Shown piece by piece: positions 30,406 through 39,867 of a DNA stretch of 64,000 nucleotides. Both the position numbers and the translations under genes were made by a program. This stretch comes from Rhodanobacter sp. B05 (GTDB taxonomy: Bacteria > Pseudomonadota > Gammaproteobacteria > Xanthomonadales > Rhodanobacteraceae), in assembly GCF_002001085.1 (NCBI RefSeq), contig NZ_MUNU01000012.1:1-64000 (forward strand), read 5' to 3'. The notes beneath the pieces are model-generated. The model was not told the DNA's origin. It ran no database searches and saw only the letters and a list, made by a program, of their open reading frames with translations. The number at the start of each line of letters is the position of its first letter. Within the stretch, counting starts at the first letter, position 1.

Positions 30406-32331
30406 ATGCGCTTCATGCGCCTCTCGCGAATCATCGCGATCGGACTGCTGTTCTCGCTCGTCCTGAGTGCCTGCGTCCCGAACGGCGGCGTGCGCTCTCC
30501 AGCGGAGATCGCTGCCGCCCAGAGCGCCGCGACCCTGGCGCAGCAGGGCCAGTTCGACCAGGCGGCGCAAGCCTACCTCGACCTGGCCGCGCAATTCCCC
30601 GGCCACACCGACAGCTACCAGTTGCTGGCCGCCGAAGCGTGGCGCCAGGAAGGCCAGATCGTGCGCGCTGCGCCGATCCTCGCCAAGATCAGGCGCGAAC
30701 GCCTGAGCGGCGACGAGCCGCTGCGCCTGGATCTGTTGCGCGCCGAACTCGCGCTCGGCCAGCACGATGCGCAGACGGCACTGCGACTGACCAGCCAGCC
30801 GAACGTCCAGGTGCCTCCCTCGTTGCAACTGCGCCTGCTGGAACTGCGCGCGCGCGCCATGAAGGCCGCTGGCGATCTCTGGGGCGCCGCCCGCACGCGC
30901 GTGCAGATGGACGATGACCTGCATGGATTCGACCAGGCACAGAATCGCCGGCAGGCGCTTGATCTGCTGACCGGATTGGGCGTCGCGCCGCTCAAGCAAC
31001 GGGCCGCCGCAATGAAGCCGGGCGATCGACTGCTGCCATGGATCAACCAGGCGTTGCGCCAGCTCGGCGTCGCCGTGGCGCAGCCGCAACCGGAACTCCA
31101 GCAGGCCGTGGGCATGCTGTTGCCCGGCGCCGGCGCGACCGTGCGCGAGGGCTACAAGGTACCGGCCCAGGTCGCCCTGCTGCTGCCTGCCGACGGCAAT
31201 TACGCGGCCGCGAGCATGCCGATCCGCCAGGGGTTCTTCGCGGCGTACTTCGATGCCGCCAGCAACCACGCACCGCGTCCCATGGTGCGCGTCTACGACA
31301 GCAAGGGCACCGCGGAGGGCGCCGTCCAGGCCTACCAGCAGGCCGCCCGCGATGGCGCCAAACTGGTGGTCGGCCCGCTCACTCGCGGCGAGGTCGCCGC
31401 CATCTTCGGTCAGGCAGAGTTGTCTGTGCCGGTGCTGGCGCTGAACCATCCTGACGACAAGCAATTGCCCGCCGGCAACGCCAGCGAATTCGGGCTGCTG
31501 CCGGAAACCGAAGGTGCCCAGGCTGCCGACCACATGGCCGAACGCGGTCTGCTTCGCGCCTACGTGCTGGTGTCCGGTGACGATTTCGCGCAGCGCGCGG
31601 CCAGTGCCTTCAAGGCCGAATTGATCTCCCGCGGTGGCGAAGTCATCGACAATGCGGTGCTGCCGACCGGCGCAACCAGCTATGCCAATATCATCGGCGG
31701 CATGCAGATGCCGAAGGCCACGGCTGCGCCTGCCGTGGCGACCAGCACGGCCGACGGCTCCGCGACGTCCGCGGCAACAGGCGCCACGAGCAACGCCGGG
31801 ATCTTCATCAGCATGCGCCCGGCCCAGGCGCGCCTGCTGTTGCCGCAATTGCACATCGCGCAAATCGACCTGCCGGTATTCGCGACTTCGCACATTTACG
31901 CCGGCAACGATGACGTGGCAGACGATCGCGATCTGGATGGCGTGGAGTTCTGCGACGCGCCGTGGCTGTTCGACGCCCAGCCGGGGCTGCCCGACCGCGC
32001 CGGCATCGCGGCCAGGTTGCCCGCCGCGCGCGACGGTGCCGCGCGCCTGTTCGCCTTCGGCATGGATGCGTGGAATCTGGTGCCCTATCTCGACTGGCTG
32101 CGCGCCCATCCCGGCAGCTACATGCCGGGTGCCACCGGTCAACTGGCCGCTGACCAGTTCGGTCGTATCCGCCGCGTATTGACCTGGGCGAAGTTCCAGA
32201 ACGGTTTGGCGCGTCCGCTGACTGGCAGCCTGCAGATCGACACGATGCCATCTGCCACGCCACCACAGAATGCCGCGCCGGCGCCGGCCAGTTCGACCGG
32301 CGGCAGCGCCCAACCCGCCCCGTCGAACTGA
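30406..32331 (+). CDS. lpoA: Penicillin-binding protein activator LpoA
   Basis: LpoA is an outer-membrane lipoprotein that reaches through the periplasm to activate the class A synthase PBP1A. The 641-residue product has a lipoprotein signal ending in LVLSAC (Cys near residue 23), a TPR-like helical N-domain (about 35-250, with QQGQFDQAAQAYLDLAAQFP) and a periplasmic-binding-protein-like C-domain (about 260-600, VALLLPADGNYAAASMPIRQGF). ATG 30406 is chosen because the signal peptide begins there and AAGGGA lies 7 nt upstream. The end is Ala/Pro-rich. It overlaps yraN by one base. Confidence 0.93.
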   Translation: MRFMRLSRIIAIGLLFSLVLSACVPNGGVRSPAEIAAAQSAATLAQQGQFDQAAQAYLDLAAQFPGHTDSYQLLAAEAWRQEGQIVRAAPILAKIRRERLSGDEPLRLDLLRAELALGQHDAQTALRLTSQPNVQVPPSLQLRLLELRARAMKAAGDLWGAARTRVQMDDDLHGFDQAQNRRQALDLLTGLGVAPLKQRAAAMKPGDRLLPWINQALRQLGVAVAQPQPELQQAVGMLLPGAGATVREGYKVPAQVALLLPADGNYAAASMPIRQGFFAAYFDAASNHAPRPMVRVYDSKGTAEGAVQAYQQAARDGAKLVVGPLTRGEVAAIFGQAELSVPVLALNHPDDKQLPAGNASEFGLLPETEGAQAADHMAERGLLRAYVLVSGDDFAQRAASAFKAELISRGGEVIDNAVLPTGATSYANIIGGMQMPKATAAPAVATSTADGSATSAATGATSNAGIFISMRPAQARLLLPQLHIAQIDLPVFATSHIYAGNDDVADDRDLDGVEFCDAPWLFDAQPGLPDRAGIAARLPAARDGAARLFAFGMDAWNLVPYLDWLRAHPGSYMPGATGQLAADQFGRIRRVLTWAKFQNGLARPLTGSLQIDTMPSATPPQNAAPAPASSTGGSAQPAPSN

Positions 32332-32687
32332 TGCGCGCGGCGGGTGACGGCTTCGAGCAGCGTGCCTGTGGCGAACTGGAGCGCGCCGGCCTGACCTTGC
32401 TGGCGCGCAACTACGCGACCCGCCACGGCGAACTGGATCTGGTCATGCGCGACGGCGACACCTTGGTATTTGTCGAAGTGCGCTACCGCAAGAGCGCGAG
32501 CCACGGCGATGCCGCCGCCTCGGTCACCCCGGCCAAGCAGGCCAGGCTGATCCTCGCCGCCCAGCACTGGCTTGGCGCGCACCCCCGGCACGCACGCCAT
32601 GCCTGCCGCTTCGACGTGGTCAGCTACGACGGCCCGCTCGATGCCATCCAGCGCCAATGGCTGCGTGGCGCATTCGAGGCGGGCTGA
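32331..32687 (+). CDS. yraN: YraN family protein (UPF0102, nuclease-like fold)
   Basis: The 118-residue protein belongs to UPF0102, which has a restriction-endonuclease-like fold with no established cellular role; a role in DNA processing is often suggested. The signature is seen as GFEQRACGELERAG, LLARNYATRHGELDLV (the GELDL acidic residues) and LVFVEVRYRKSASHGDAAASV (the E-x-R/K part). Its ATG shares a base with the lpoA stop (TGATG). The lpoA-yraN order is conserved in gammaproteobacteria. Confidence 0.93.
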   Translation: MRAAGDGFEQRACGELERAGLTLLARNYATRHGELDLVMRDGDTLVFVEVRYRKSASHGDAAASVTPAKQARLILAAQHWLGAHPRHARHACRFDVVSYDGPLDAIQRQWLRGAFEAG

Positions 32688-32719
32688 TCCGGCACAACGC
32701 CTTCGCGCCCCGGGTGGAT

Positions 32720-32725
32720 TACGCT
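32720..32725 (+). promoter_or_regulatory. -10 element TACGCT placing +1 on the FAD-oxidase start codon
   Basis: TACGCT is followed by 6 nt and then ATG 32732, the same geometry as at 5905, 36183 and 41965. No -35 consensus is seen. Confidence 0.45.
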
Positions 32726-32731
32726 TGACCG

Positions 32732-34102
32732 ATGCCCCTGCCCGTCGATCTGCTCTCCCGCCTGCGCGAAACCCTTCCCACCGATTCGCTCGCCACCGGC
32801 GAGGCGGAGCGCATCGCCTATTCCTATGACAACTCGCGCCTGCATGCGTTGCCGGATGCCGTGGTGTTTCCCACCGAACATGCCCAGGTCGAGGCACTGG
32901 TGCAGGCCTGCCGCGCGCACAAGGTGCCGGTGATCGCGCGCGGTCGCGGCACCAACACGACGGGCGCCACCGTGCCGCTGGATGGCGGCGTGGTGGTGAG
33001 TTTCGAGCGGATGAACCGGATTCTGCGGATCGATCCGGACAATCGCCTGGCGGTGGTCGAGCCGGGGGTGTTGAACGGCGATCTGCAGCAGGCGCTGGCG
33101 CCGCTTGGTTTCTTCTGGCCACCCGATCCGACCTCGGCGCCGTGGTGCAGCATCGGCGGCAACCTGGCCTGCAATTCGGCGGGGCCGCGCACGGTGAAGT
33201 ACGGCAGTCCGCGCGAGAACACGCTGGGCCTGCGCGCGGTGGCTGGCAGCGGCGAAGGTTTTCGTTGTGGCACGTACACCAGCAAGGGCGCGACGGGTTA
33301 TGACCTGACCCGGCTGCTGATCGGCTCGGAGGGCACGCTGGCGTTGATCACCGAGGCCACGCTGAAACTCACGCCGAAACCATCGGCGGTGCGCACATTG
33401 CGCGCGACCTATATGGACGTCGGCGCGGCGGCGCGGGCGGTGGCGCGGATCATGGCGCAGCCGGTGACGCCGTGTGCGCTGGAGTTCATCGATGACGTGG
33501 CCTTGAAGCTGGCGCATGAGCATGGCGGCGACAGCGTGCCGTTGGCCGGCGCGATGCTGATGATCGAGGTGGACGGCGAACCGGCCACGCTGGACAGCGC
33601 AGTCGATGCGGTGGTCGCCGCGGCCCGCGGCGACGGACTTGAGGAGTTGCGGATTGCGCAAAGTGTCGACGAAACCCGCGTGCTGTGGGCCGCACGCAAG
33701 GCGCTGTCGCCGGCGCAACGCACGATCTCGCCGAACAAGATCAACGAGGACGTGGTGGTGCCGGTCAGCCATCTGCCCGCGCTGGTCGACGGCATCAGGC
33801 AGCTGTCGGTGAAGCACGAGGTGTTGATCGTCAGCTTCGGCCATGCCGGCAACGGCAACCTGCACGTGAACCTGCTGCCGCGCGACAAGGCCGAACGCGA
33901 ACGCGCGCACGCCTGCCTGGCCGACGTGTTTGCGCTGGTGATTTCGCTGGAGGGCACGCTGTCGGGCGAGCACGGCATCGGTATGGTCAAGCGCGAGTTC
34001 ATGCCGCTGGCGCTGGAGGCTTCCACGCTGGGGTTGATGCGCAACGTCAAGGCGGCGTTCGATCCGGACGGCATACTCAATCCGGGCAAGTTGTTGCCTT
34101 GA
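32732..34102 (+). CDS. FAD-linked oxidase of the GlcD / D-2-hydroxyacid dehydrogenase family
   Basis: The 456-residue protein has a PCMH-type FAD domain at about residues 38-215 (PVIARGRGTNTTGATVPLDGGVV and CSIGGNLACNSAGPRTVKYG) and a C-terminal oxidase domain with SFGHAGNGNLHVNLLP and LSGEHGIGMVKREFM. These fit flavoproteins that oxidise D-lactate, glycolate or D-2-hydroxyglutarate and pass electrons to the quinone pool. The exact substrate cannot be read from the sequence. The glycine motif has TNTTGA where many GlcD proteins have T-x-L-x-G. It has no signal peptide. Its stop overlaps the start of the next gene (TGATG). Confidence 0.88.
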   Translation: MPLPVDLLSRLRETLPTDSLATGEAERIAYSYDNSRLHALPDAVVFPTEHAQVEALVQACRAHKVPVIARGRGTNTTGATVPLDGGVVVSFERMNRILRIDPDNRLAVVEPGVLNGDLQQALAPLGFFWPPDPTSAPWCSIGGNLACNSAGPRTVKYGSPRENTLGLRAVAGSGEGFRCGTYTSKGATGYDLTRLLIGSEGTLALITEATLKLTPKPSAVRTLRATYMDVGAAARAVARIMAQPVTPCALEFIDDVALKLAHEHGGDSVPLAGAMLMIEVDGEPATLDSAVDAVVAAARGDGLEELRIAQSVDETRVLWAARKALSPAQRTISPNKINEDVVVPVSHLPALVDGIRQLSVKHEVLIVSFGHAGNGNLHVNLLPRDKAERERAHACLADVFALVISLEGTLSGEHGIGMVKREFMPLALEASTLGLMRNVKAAFDPDGILNPGKLLP

Positions 34103-34755
34103 TGGCCGGGAATCGGGAGTCGGAAATGGAAAATGGAAAAAGCACGGGTGCCGCACACATGTCGCACGCGGTGGACGACTTGCTGGTCGAAATACGCGCC
34201 TGCCGTATCTGCGAAGCGCATCTGCCGCTGGGGCCGCGGCCGGTGCTGCAGGCGTCGGCCGTGTCACGGCTGCTGATCGTCAGCCAGGCACCGGGACGCA
34301 AGGTGCACGACACCGGCATCCCGTTCAACGATGTCAGCGGCGAGCGATTGCGCGAATGGCTGGGCGTCGACAAGACCACGTTCTACGACGCCAGCCGCAT
34401 CGCGATCGTGCCGATGGGTTTCTGCTTCCCCGGCACCGGCAAGGGCGGCGACCTGCCACCTCGGCCGGAGTGCGCGCCGACCTGGCATCCGCGCCTGCTG
34501 CCGCTGCTGAAGCAAGTGCAACTCACCCTGGTGATCGGCCAGTACGCGCAGGCCGGCCTGCTCGGCGTGGCGCGCGGCACCCGGCTCACCGATACGGTGC
34601 AGGCGTGGCGCGAGCATCTTGCCCGCGGCCACTTGCCGCTGCCGCACCCGAGCCCGCGCAATCGGTTGTGGCTGGTGCGCAATCCGTGGTTCGAGACGGA
34701 GCTGTTGCCGGTGCTGCGCGCGCGCGTGGCCGACGCCCTGTGCGCGGCAGACTGA
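34102..34755 (+). CDS. Uracil-DNA glycosylase family protein (family-4-like, Fe-S)
   Basis: The 217-residue protein resembles COG1573-type glycosylases that remove uracil from DNA. It shows CRICEAHLPLGPRPVL with a CxxC pair, SQAPGRKVHDTGIPFND at the active-site loop, and two later cysteines spaced 17 residues apart (GFCFPG and PECAPTW). The four could bind a 4Fe-4S cluster. A C-terminal HPSPRNRLW replaces the family HPS motif. The N-terminal part MAGNRESEMENGK is encoded by a GGGAATCGGG-type repeat; an alternative start at ATG 34159 would remove it. Overlap with the upstream stop codon (TGATG) favours 34102. Function in this subgroup is less certain than in typical family 4. Confidence 0.8.
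   Translation: MAGNRESEMENGKSTGAAHMSHAVDDLLVEIRACRICEAHLPLGPRPVLQASAVSRLLIVSQAPGRKVHDTGIPFNDVSGERLREWLGVDKTTFYDASRIAIVPMGFCFPGTGKGGDLPPRPECAPTWHPRLLPLLKQVQLTLVIGQYAQAGLLGVARGTRLTDTVQAWREHLARGHLPLPHPSPRNRLWLVRNPWFETELLPVLRARVADALCAAD
34105..34140 (+). repeat. GGGAATCGGG-type repeat at the 5' end of the glycosylase gene
   Basis: GGCCGGGAATCGGGAGTCGG followed by AAATGGAAAATGG matches the reverse complement of the murG repeat (19964-19999) over most of its length. It lies inside the open frame directly after the overlapping stop/start. Confidence 0.65.
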
Positions 34756-34872
34756 GCCGGCGCTGCAGCGCGCCTTGCCGGTTCCCCGCGGCTTCCTCTA
34801 ACCTGCCTCGGCTGGTGGCCACGGGGTGTTCCCTCGGCTGCGTCAGGGGACACACATGCCGGATACCTGCCC

Positions 34873-36150
34873 GTGAATCTCAAGCTGCGCCTGATCGTGA
34901 TGAACTTCCTGCAGTTCTACATCTGGGGGGCGTGGCTGCTGACCATCGGCGCGTACTGGTTCCAGCACCAGCACTGGTCCGGCACCAGCTTCGGCGCGAT
35001 CTTCTCGACCATGGGCATCGCGTCGCTGTTCATGCCGTCGCTGGCCGGCATCATTGCCGACAAGTGGATCAATGCCGAAAGGTTGTATGGAGCATTTCAG
35101 ATCGTCGGCGCGATCGTATTGTTCAGCGTGCCCCTGGTGGACGATCCGCACACCATGTTCTGGGTCATGTTGCTCAACATGGTCTTCTACATGCCGACGA
35201 TTTCGCTCTCGATTGCCGTGGCGTACAACGCGCTCAAGCGCGACGGCTATGACGTGGTCACCCACTATCCGCCGATCCGCGTGTGGGGCACGATCGGTTT
35301 CATTGCCGCGACCTGGACGGTCAGCCTGCTGCATTTCGAAACCTCGCCCACGCAGTTCCGCATCGCCGCGGCGGCGTCGCTGCTGCTGGGCCTGTACGCG
35401 TTCACCCTGCCCAAGTGCCCGCCGCAACTGGGCACCGCGGAAAACCGCAGCGTGGCCGATCGGCTGGGGCTGACCTCGTTTGTGCTGTTCAAGGACCGCA
35501 ACATGGCGGTGTTCTTCATCTTCGCCATGCTGCTGGGTGCAGCGCTGCAACTGACCAACGCTTACGGCGACACCTTCCTGCACGATTTTGCCCATGTCGA
35601 CGCGTACAAGGACCTGATCGCCGTGCGCTACCCGGCGATCATCATCTCGATTTCGCAGTTCTCCGAAACCGCCTTCATCCTCACCATCCCGTTCTTCCTC
35701 AAACGCTTCGGCATCAAGGCCGTGATGACGATGAGCATGCTGGCCTGGGTGCTGCGCTTCGGGCTGTTCGGTTTCGGCAACCCTGCCGGTGGCCTGTGGA
35801 TGATCGTGCTCTCCTGCATTGTCTACGGCATGGCCTTCGACTTCTTCAACATCTCCGGCTCGCTGTTCGTGGAGAGCCAGGCCGATCCGAAGATCCGCGC
35901 CAGCGCGCAGGGCCTGTTCATGCTGATGACCAACGGCGTGGGCGCCGTGCTCGGCAGCTTGGTCGCCGGCTTCGCGATCGACCACTTTTTCACCGACCAC
36001 AGCTGCAACGACGCGGCGGCGATCTGCAAGGACTGGCATGGCATCTGGCTGGCTTTTGCCGGCTACGCGCTGCTGATGGCCATCCTGTTCGTGCCGCTGT
36101 TCAGGCACAGGCACAAGCCGCAGACACTGCGGGTTCTGCCGACGCATTGA
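34873..36150 (+). CDS. MFS nucleoside:proton symporter (NupG/XapB-like)
   Basis: The 425-residue protein has about twelve membrane helices and the nucleoside-transporter family pattern: MNFLQFYIWGAWLLTIGAYW at the start, FMPSLAGIIADKWINAERLY, YPPIRVWGTIGFI and FFNISGSLFVESQ. It probably imports nucleosides with protons. The start is GTG 34873. No operon partner is obvious; the 117-nt gap upstream has no clear promoter. Compared with E. coli NupG, the cytoplasmic loop between helices 6 and 7 is of normal length. Confidence 0.85.
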   Translation: MNLKLRLIVMNFLQFYIWGAWLLTIGAYWFQHQHWSGTSFGAIFSTMGIASLFMPSLAGIIADKWINAERLYGAFQIVGAIVLFSVPLVDDPHTMFWVMLLNMVFYMPTISLSIAVAYNALKRDGYDVVTHYPPIRVWGTIGFIAATWTVSLLHFETSPTQFRIAAAASLLLGLYAFTLPKCPPQLGTAENRSVADRLGLTSFVLFKDRNMAVFFIFAMLLGAALQLTNAYGDTFLHDFAHVDAYKDLIAVRYPAIIISISQFSETAFILTIPFFLKRFGIKAVMTMSMLAWVLRFGLFGFGNPAGGLWMIVLSCIVYGMAFDFFNISGSLFVESQADPKIRASAQGLFMLMTNGVGAVLGSLVAGFAIDHFFTDHSCNDAAAICKDWHGIWLAFAGYALLMAILFVPLFRHRHKPQTLRVLPTH

Positions 36151-36182
36151 GGCCGTTCCGGGTCTGCCACGGTCCGGCCGGC

Positions 36183-36188
36183 TACAAT
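36183..36188 (+). promoter_or_regulatory. -10 element TACAAT placing +1 on the dusB start codon
   Basis: TACAAT, then 6 nt (GCGCGG), then ATG 36195. This implies a leaderless dusB transcript. Confidence 0.55.
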
Positions 36189-36194
36189 GCGCGG

Positions 36195-37181
36195 ATGCTC
36201 ATCGGCCCCTACCTCATCGACCCGCCCGTGGTGCTCGCCCCGATGGCGGGCGTCACCGACAAGCCGTTCCGGCTGCTGTGCAAGCGGCTGGGCGCGGGGC
36301 TGGCCGTGTCGGAGATGACCCATGCCGATCCGCGGCTGTGGCATACGCGCAAGTCGCTGCAACGGATGGACCACGCCGGTGAACCCGAGCCGGTCAGCGT
36401 GCAGATCGCCGGCTACGATCCGTCGATGCTGGCCGAGGCGGCGCGCTTCAACGTCGCCAACGGCGCGCAACTGATCGACATCAACATGGGCTGTCCGGCC
36501 AAGAAGGTGTGCAATGTTTGGTCCGGCTCGGCGCTGCTGCAGGACGAGCCGCTGGTCGCGCGCATCGTGAAGGCCGTGGTCGATGCGGTCGAGGTGCCGG
36601 TGACGCTGAAGATCCGCACCGGCTGGGACCGGCAGAACAGGAACGCGCTGAACATCGCGCGCATCGCCGAAGACAACGGCATCGCCGCGCTGGCCGTGCA
36701 CGGCCGCACCCGCGCCGACAAGTACGAAGGCGACGCCGAGTACGACACCATCACCGCGGTGAAGGCCGCCGTGCACATCCCGGTGCTGGCCAATGGCGAC
36801 GTCAACACGCCGCAGCAGGCGCGGCACGTGCTCGACATTACCGACGCCGATGCATTGATGATCGGTCGCGGTGCTCAGGGGCGGCCGTGGATTTTTCGCG
36901 AGATCGCGCATTACCTCGCCACCGGCAACTTGCTGCCCGAGCCGGAGCCGGCCGAAGTCGCCGCGATCCTGCTCGGTCATCTCGAACAGCTCTACGCGTT
37001 CTACGGCGAGCAGGCAGGCGTGCGCATCGCGCGCAAGCACCTCGGCTGGTACGCGAAGGATCGCCCGGAGAACGCGGCGTTCCGGCAGGTGGTCAACCGC
37101 GCCGAGAGCGCCGATGAACAATGGCGCCTCACCCGCGATTACTTCGCCGCACTGGCCAGCGGCGAACGGCTGGCGGCCTGA
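36195..37181 (+). CDS. dusB: tRNA-dihydrouridine synthase DusB
   Basis: DusB is an FMN enzyme that reduces uridine 17 in the tRNA D-loop with NADPH. The 328-residue protein has VVLAPMAGVTDKPFR, the catalytic-loop INMGCPAKKVCN (Cys near residue 100), VTLKIRTGWD, VHGRTRADKYEG and LMIGRGAQGRPWIF, followed by a C-terminal helical domain. The open frame extends upstream, but ATG 36195 matches the family and has a -10 box exactly 6 nt before it. In many gammaproteobacteria dusB is followed by fis; here it is followed by metK. Confidence 0.94.
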   Translation: MLIGPYLIDPPVVLAPMAGVTDKPFRLLCKRLGAGLAVSEMTHADPRLWHTRKSLQRMDHAGEPEPVSVQIAGYDPSMLAEAARFNVANGAQLIDINMGCPAKKVCNVWSGSALLQDEPLVARIVKAVVDAVEVPVTLKIRTGWDRQNRNALNIARIAEDNGIAALAVHGRTRADKYEGDAEYDTITAVKAAVHIPVLANGDVNTPQQARHVLDITDADALMIGRGAQGRPWIFREIAHYLATGNLLPEPEPAEVAAILLGHLEQLYAFYGEQAGVRIARKHLGWYAKDRPENAAFRQVVNRAESADEQWRLTRDYFAALASGERLAA

Positions 37182-37203
37182 TCGCCACACTTGATCCTGG
37201 AAC

Positions 37204-37254
37204 CCGTCGATCGACGGCATCAGCTGAACAGCCGTCCAAACGGCTGAACAGCTG
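37204..37254 (+). promoter_or_regulatory. Two adjacent palindromes upstream of metK
   Basis: CCGTCGATCGACGG (37204-37217) is a perfect 14-bp palindrome. It is followed by a dyad CAGCTG-AA-CAGCCGT / ACGGCTG-AA-CAGCTG (37221-37254) with a CCAA loop and a symmetric AA:AA internal mismatch. They lie 22-73 nt after dusB and about 55-105 nt before the metK -10. They could be operator sites or a dusB 3' structure; no T-run follows. Confidence 0.45.
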
Positions 37255-37308
37255 GCAACCCCTTGGCGGGCTGAACGACCTCGGGCTGCAAAACCGGGCG
37301 TGTCGATG

Positions 37309-37314
37309 TATCAT
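37309..37314 (+). promoter_or_regulatory. -10 box of metK
   Basis: TATCAT is followed by a leader of about 41 nt holding AAAGGA, 11 nt before the ATG. CTGCAA 17 nt upstream is a weak -35. The leader is too short for a known SAM riboswitch. Confidence 0.5.
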
Positions 37315-37361
37315 GCCGACCTTCTTTATCTTTCTATCCGCACGAAAGGATATATACCGCG

Positions 37362-38561
<1,200 letters not shown>

Positions 38562-38584
38562 GTCCGCATCACATGCGTAAAACG

Positions 38585-38610
38585 AACGGGCCGCCCTGTG
38601 CGGCCCGTTT
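38585..38610. terminator. Intrinsic terminator after metK, shared with the convergent gene
   Basis: AACGGGCCGC (38585-38594) pairs with GCGGCCCGTT (38600-38609) around a CCTGT loop and is followed by TTCTATTT. On the other strand the stem is followed by CGTTTTAC. It separates metK from the convergent nucleotidyltransferase-fold gene. Confidence 0.85.
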
Positions 38611-39666
38611 CTATTTCAGTCCCACCGCTTTCCCAAAGCGTGACACTAACTCGTGCTGTGCGGCAGGTGCAGCCCGCAGCGACTGCCTAGCGCGTTTGAC
38701 CCAACCCGCACCACGAGCGGCCAAGTCTTCCCACGCATCCACCAGCACACTGGGTGCACGCTGCAGATGCCATTCGATCAGGCTCAACGCCTGGGAAATA
38801 TCCTTGGTGTATTTCGCGTGCCGCGGGCCACGTTCGGCAGCCACCAGCAGTTTGTGCAAGGCATAGCGCGCGGGGTCGGGCACATTCACCAGACAAGCAT
38901 CGGCCCGATCCAGCAGCACGGCCTGCCCTGGCCTCTCCAGCAGATAATCAAGGAATTTCAGCGGCGTCAGTGCCACGCCGATATCCGGCATCAGCACATC
39001 CTTGCTGCCACGTCGCATCACGGTCAGGAAGTCGATACGCAAATCAGGTTTCTTCTCGCTGACATAGTTGCTGGCAAAACCGCGACTGCCTCCAAGTGCT
39101 GGAAGAAAACCCATCTCCAACGACTTCAACGCATCGTCCACATCCGCATGGAGATTGACGGGCAACGCCATGGCGACGTTGCCGCCCATACCCGCATGCG
39201 CAAAATCGAGATCGAGCCTGCGCGCGCCGTCACCCCACGCCACTCCCAACTGGTTGCCCATCGCCAGGAACGCCTGGGTCCCCACCAGCAATCCGCCGGC
39301 ACGAAAAAACTGGTAATCGGCGAAGCGCTTGACGATGCGAAAGTGCTTTGCCGGCGTCGGCGCATTGCCCTGCGCGAATGCCGCGTTGGCCTGTCGCGCA
39401 ACAGCGTCAAATGCCGGCGCCGGTTTGCCACGCGCGTTCTCGATGGCCTCGATCGCCGCCCCTTCCGGCCCCAAGTAGTACTCGCGCTTGCGCCCATCGA
39501 TTTCCTTGAACTGCCAGTACGCGTAGCGACGACCCTTGATCGTCTTCCAGCCCACCGTGCCGGTCAGCGACGCTGGCGAGCGCATGGTCTCGGCCACTTG
39601 CACCAGCTCCTGCAACTCGGCGTATGCGGCCTGGGCGGCGACGGGTAGTTCGCGGTACAAGGCCAT
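38611..39666 (-). CDS. GSU2403-family nucleotidyltransferase-fold protein
   Basis: The 351-residue protein resembles the GSU2403/NTP_transf_8 group, predicted nucleotidyltransferases of unknown role; related folds include toxins and abortive-infection proteins. Visible features are GWKTIKGRRYAYWQFKEIDG, GPEGAAIEAIE, a core with GGLLVGTQAFLAMGNQLG, LDLDFAHAG with paired aspartates (likely metal site), and a later conserved Asp in PDLRIDFLT. ATG 39666 (MALYRELP) has GGAG upstream; the frame stays open further up across a 15-bp inverted repeat, which argues against the longer form. It is divergent from a DUF6933 gene. A defence or toxin role is a guess. Confidence 0.7.
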   Translation of the reverse strand: MALYRELPVAAQAAYAELQELVQVAETMRSPASLTGTVGWKTIKGRRYAYWQFKEIDGRKREYYLGPEGAAIEAIENARGKPAPAFDAVARQANAAFAQGNAPTPAKHFRIVKRFADYQFFRAGGLLVGTQAFLAMGNQLGVAWGDGARRLDLDFAHAGMGGNVAMALPVNLHADVDDALKSLEMGFLPALGGSRGFASNYVSEKKPDLRIDFLTVMRRGSKDVLMPDIGVALTPLKFLDYLLERPGQAVLLDRADACLVNVPDPARYALHKLLVAAERGPRHAKYTKDISQALSLIEWHLQRAPSVLVDAWEDLAARGAGWVKRARQSLRAAPAAQHELVSRFGKAVGLK

Positions 39667-39688
39667 CTTGAAGGCTCCGGCGGATGCT

Positions 39689-39727
39689 GCGGTTATACCA
39701 CTCGCATCGAATGAGTGGTATAACCGC
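39689..39727 (-). promoter_or_regulatory. 15-bp perfect inverted repeat before the nucleotidyltransferase-fold gene
   Basis: GCGGTTATACCACTC (39689-39703) and GAGTGGTATAACCGC (39713-39727) are exact reverse complements around a 9-nt loop. The repeat ends 23 nt before the start codon. It could be a repressor operator or a leader hairpin; TATACC/TATAAC inside the arms resemble -10 elements. Confidence 0.65.
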
Positions 39728-39867
39728 GATACCTTTTCTGCTTCGGTTGACGGCCAGCTCATGCGCCTTGACCCGCTGTTCAACGACGTCGACCAGACTC
39801 CGCAACTTGTGACGACGGCGCCACAACGAACGAGCGGACCGAGCTGTCTGACACATCCCGCCGCGCC

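Noticed and set aside
32331-34755. yraN, the FAD oxidase and the glycosylase as one DNA-repair operon
   Set aside because: The FAD oxidase appears to have its own leaderless promoter, and its family is metabolic; only the oxidase-glycosylase overlap is firm.
37182-37361. A SAM riboswitch before metK
   Set aside because: The leader downstream of the likely -10 is only about 41 nt, and the palindromes upstream do not match the conserved cores of known SAM classes.
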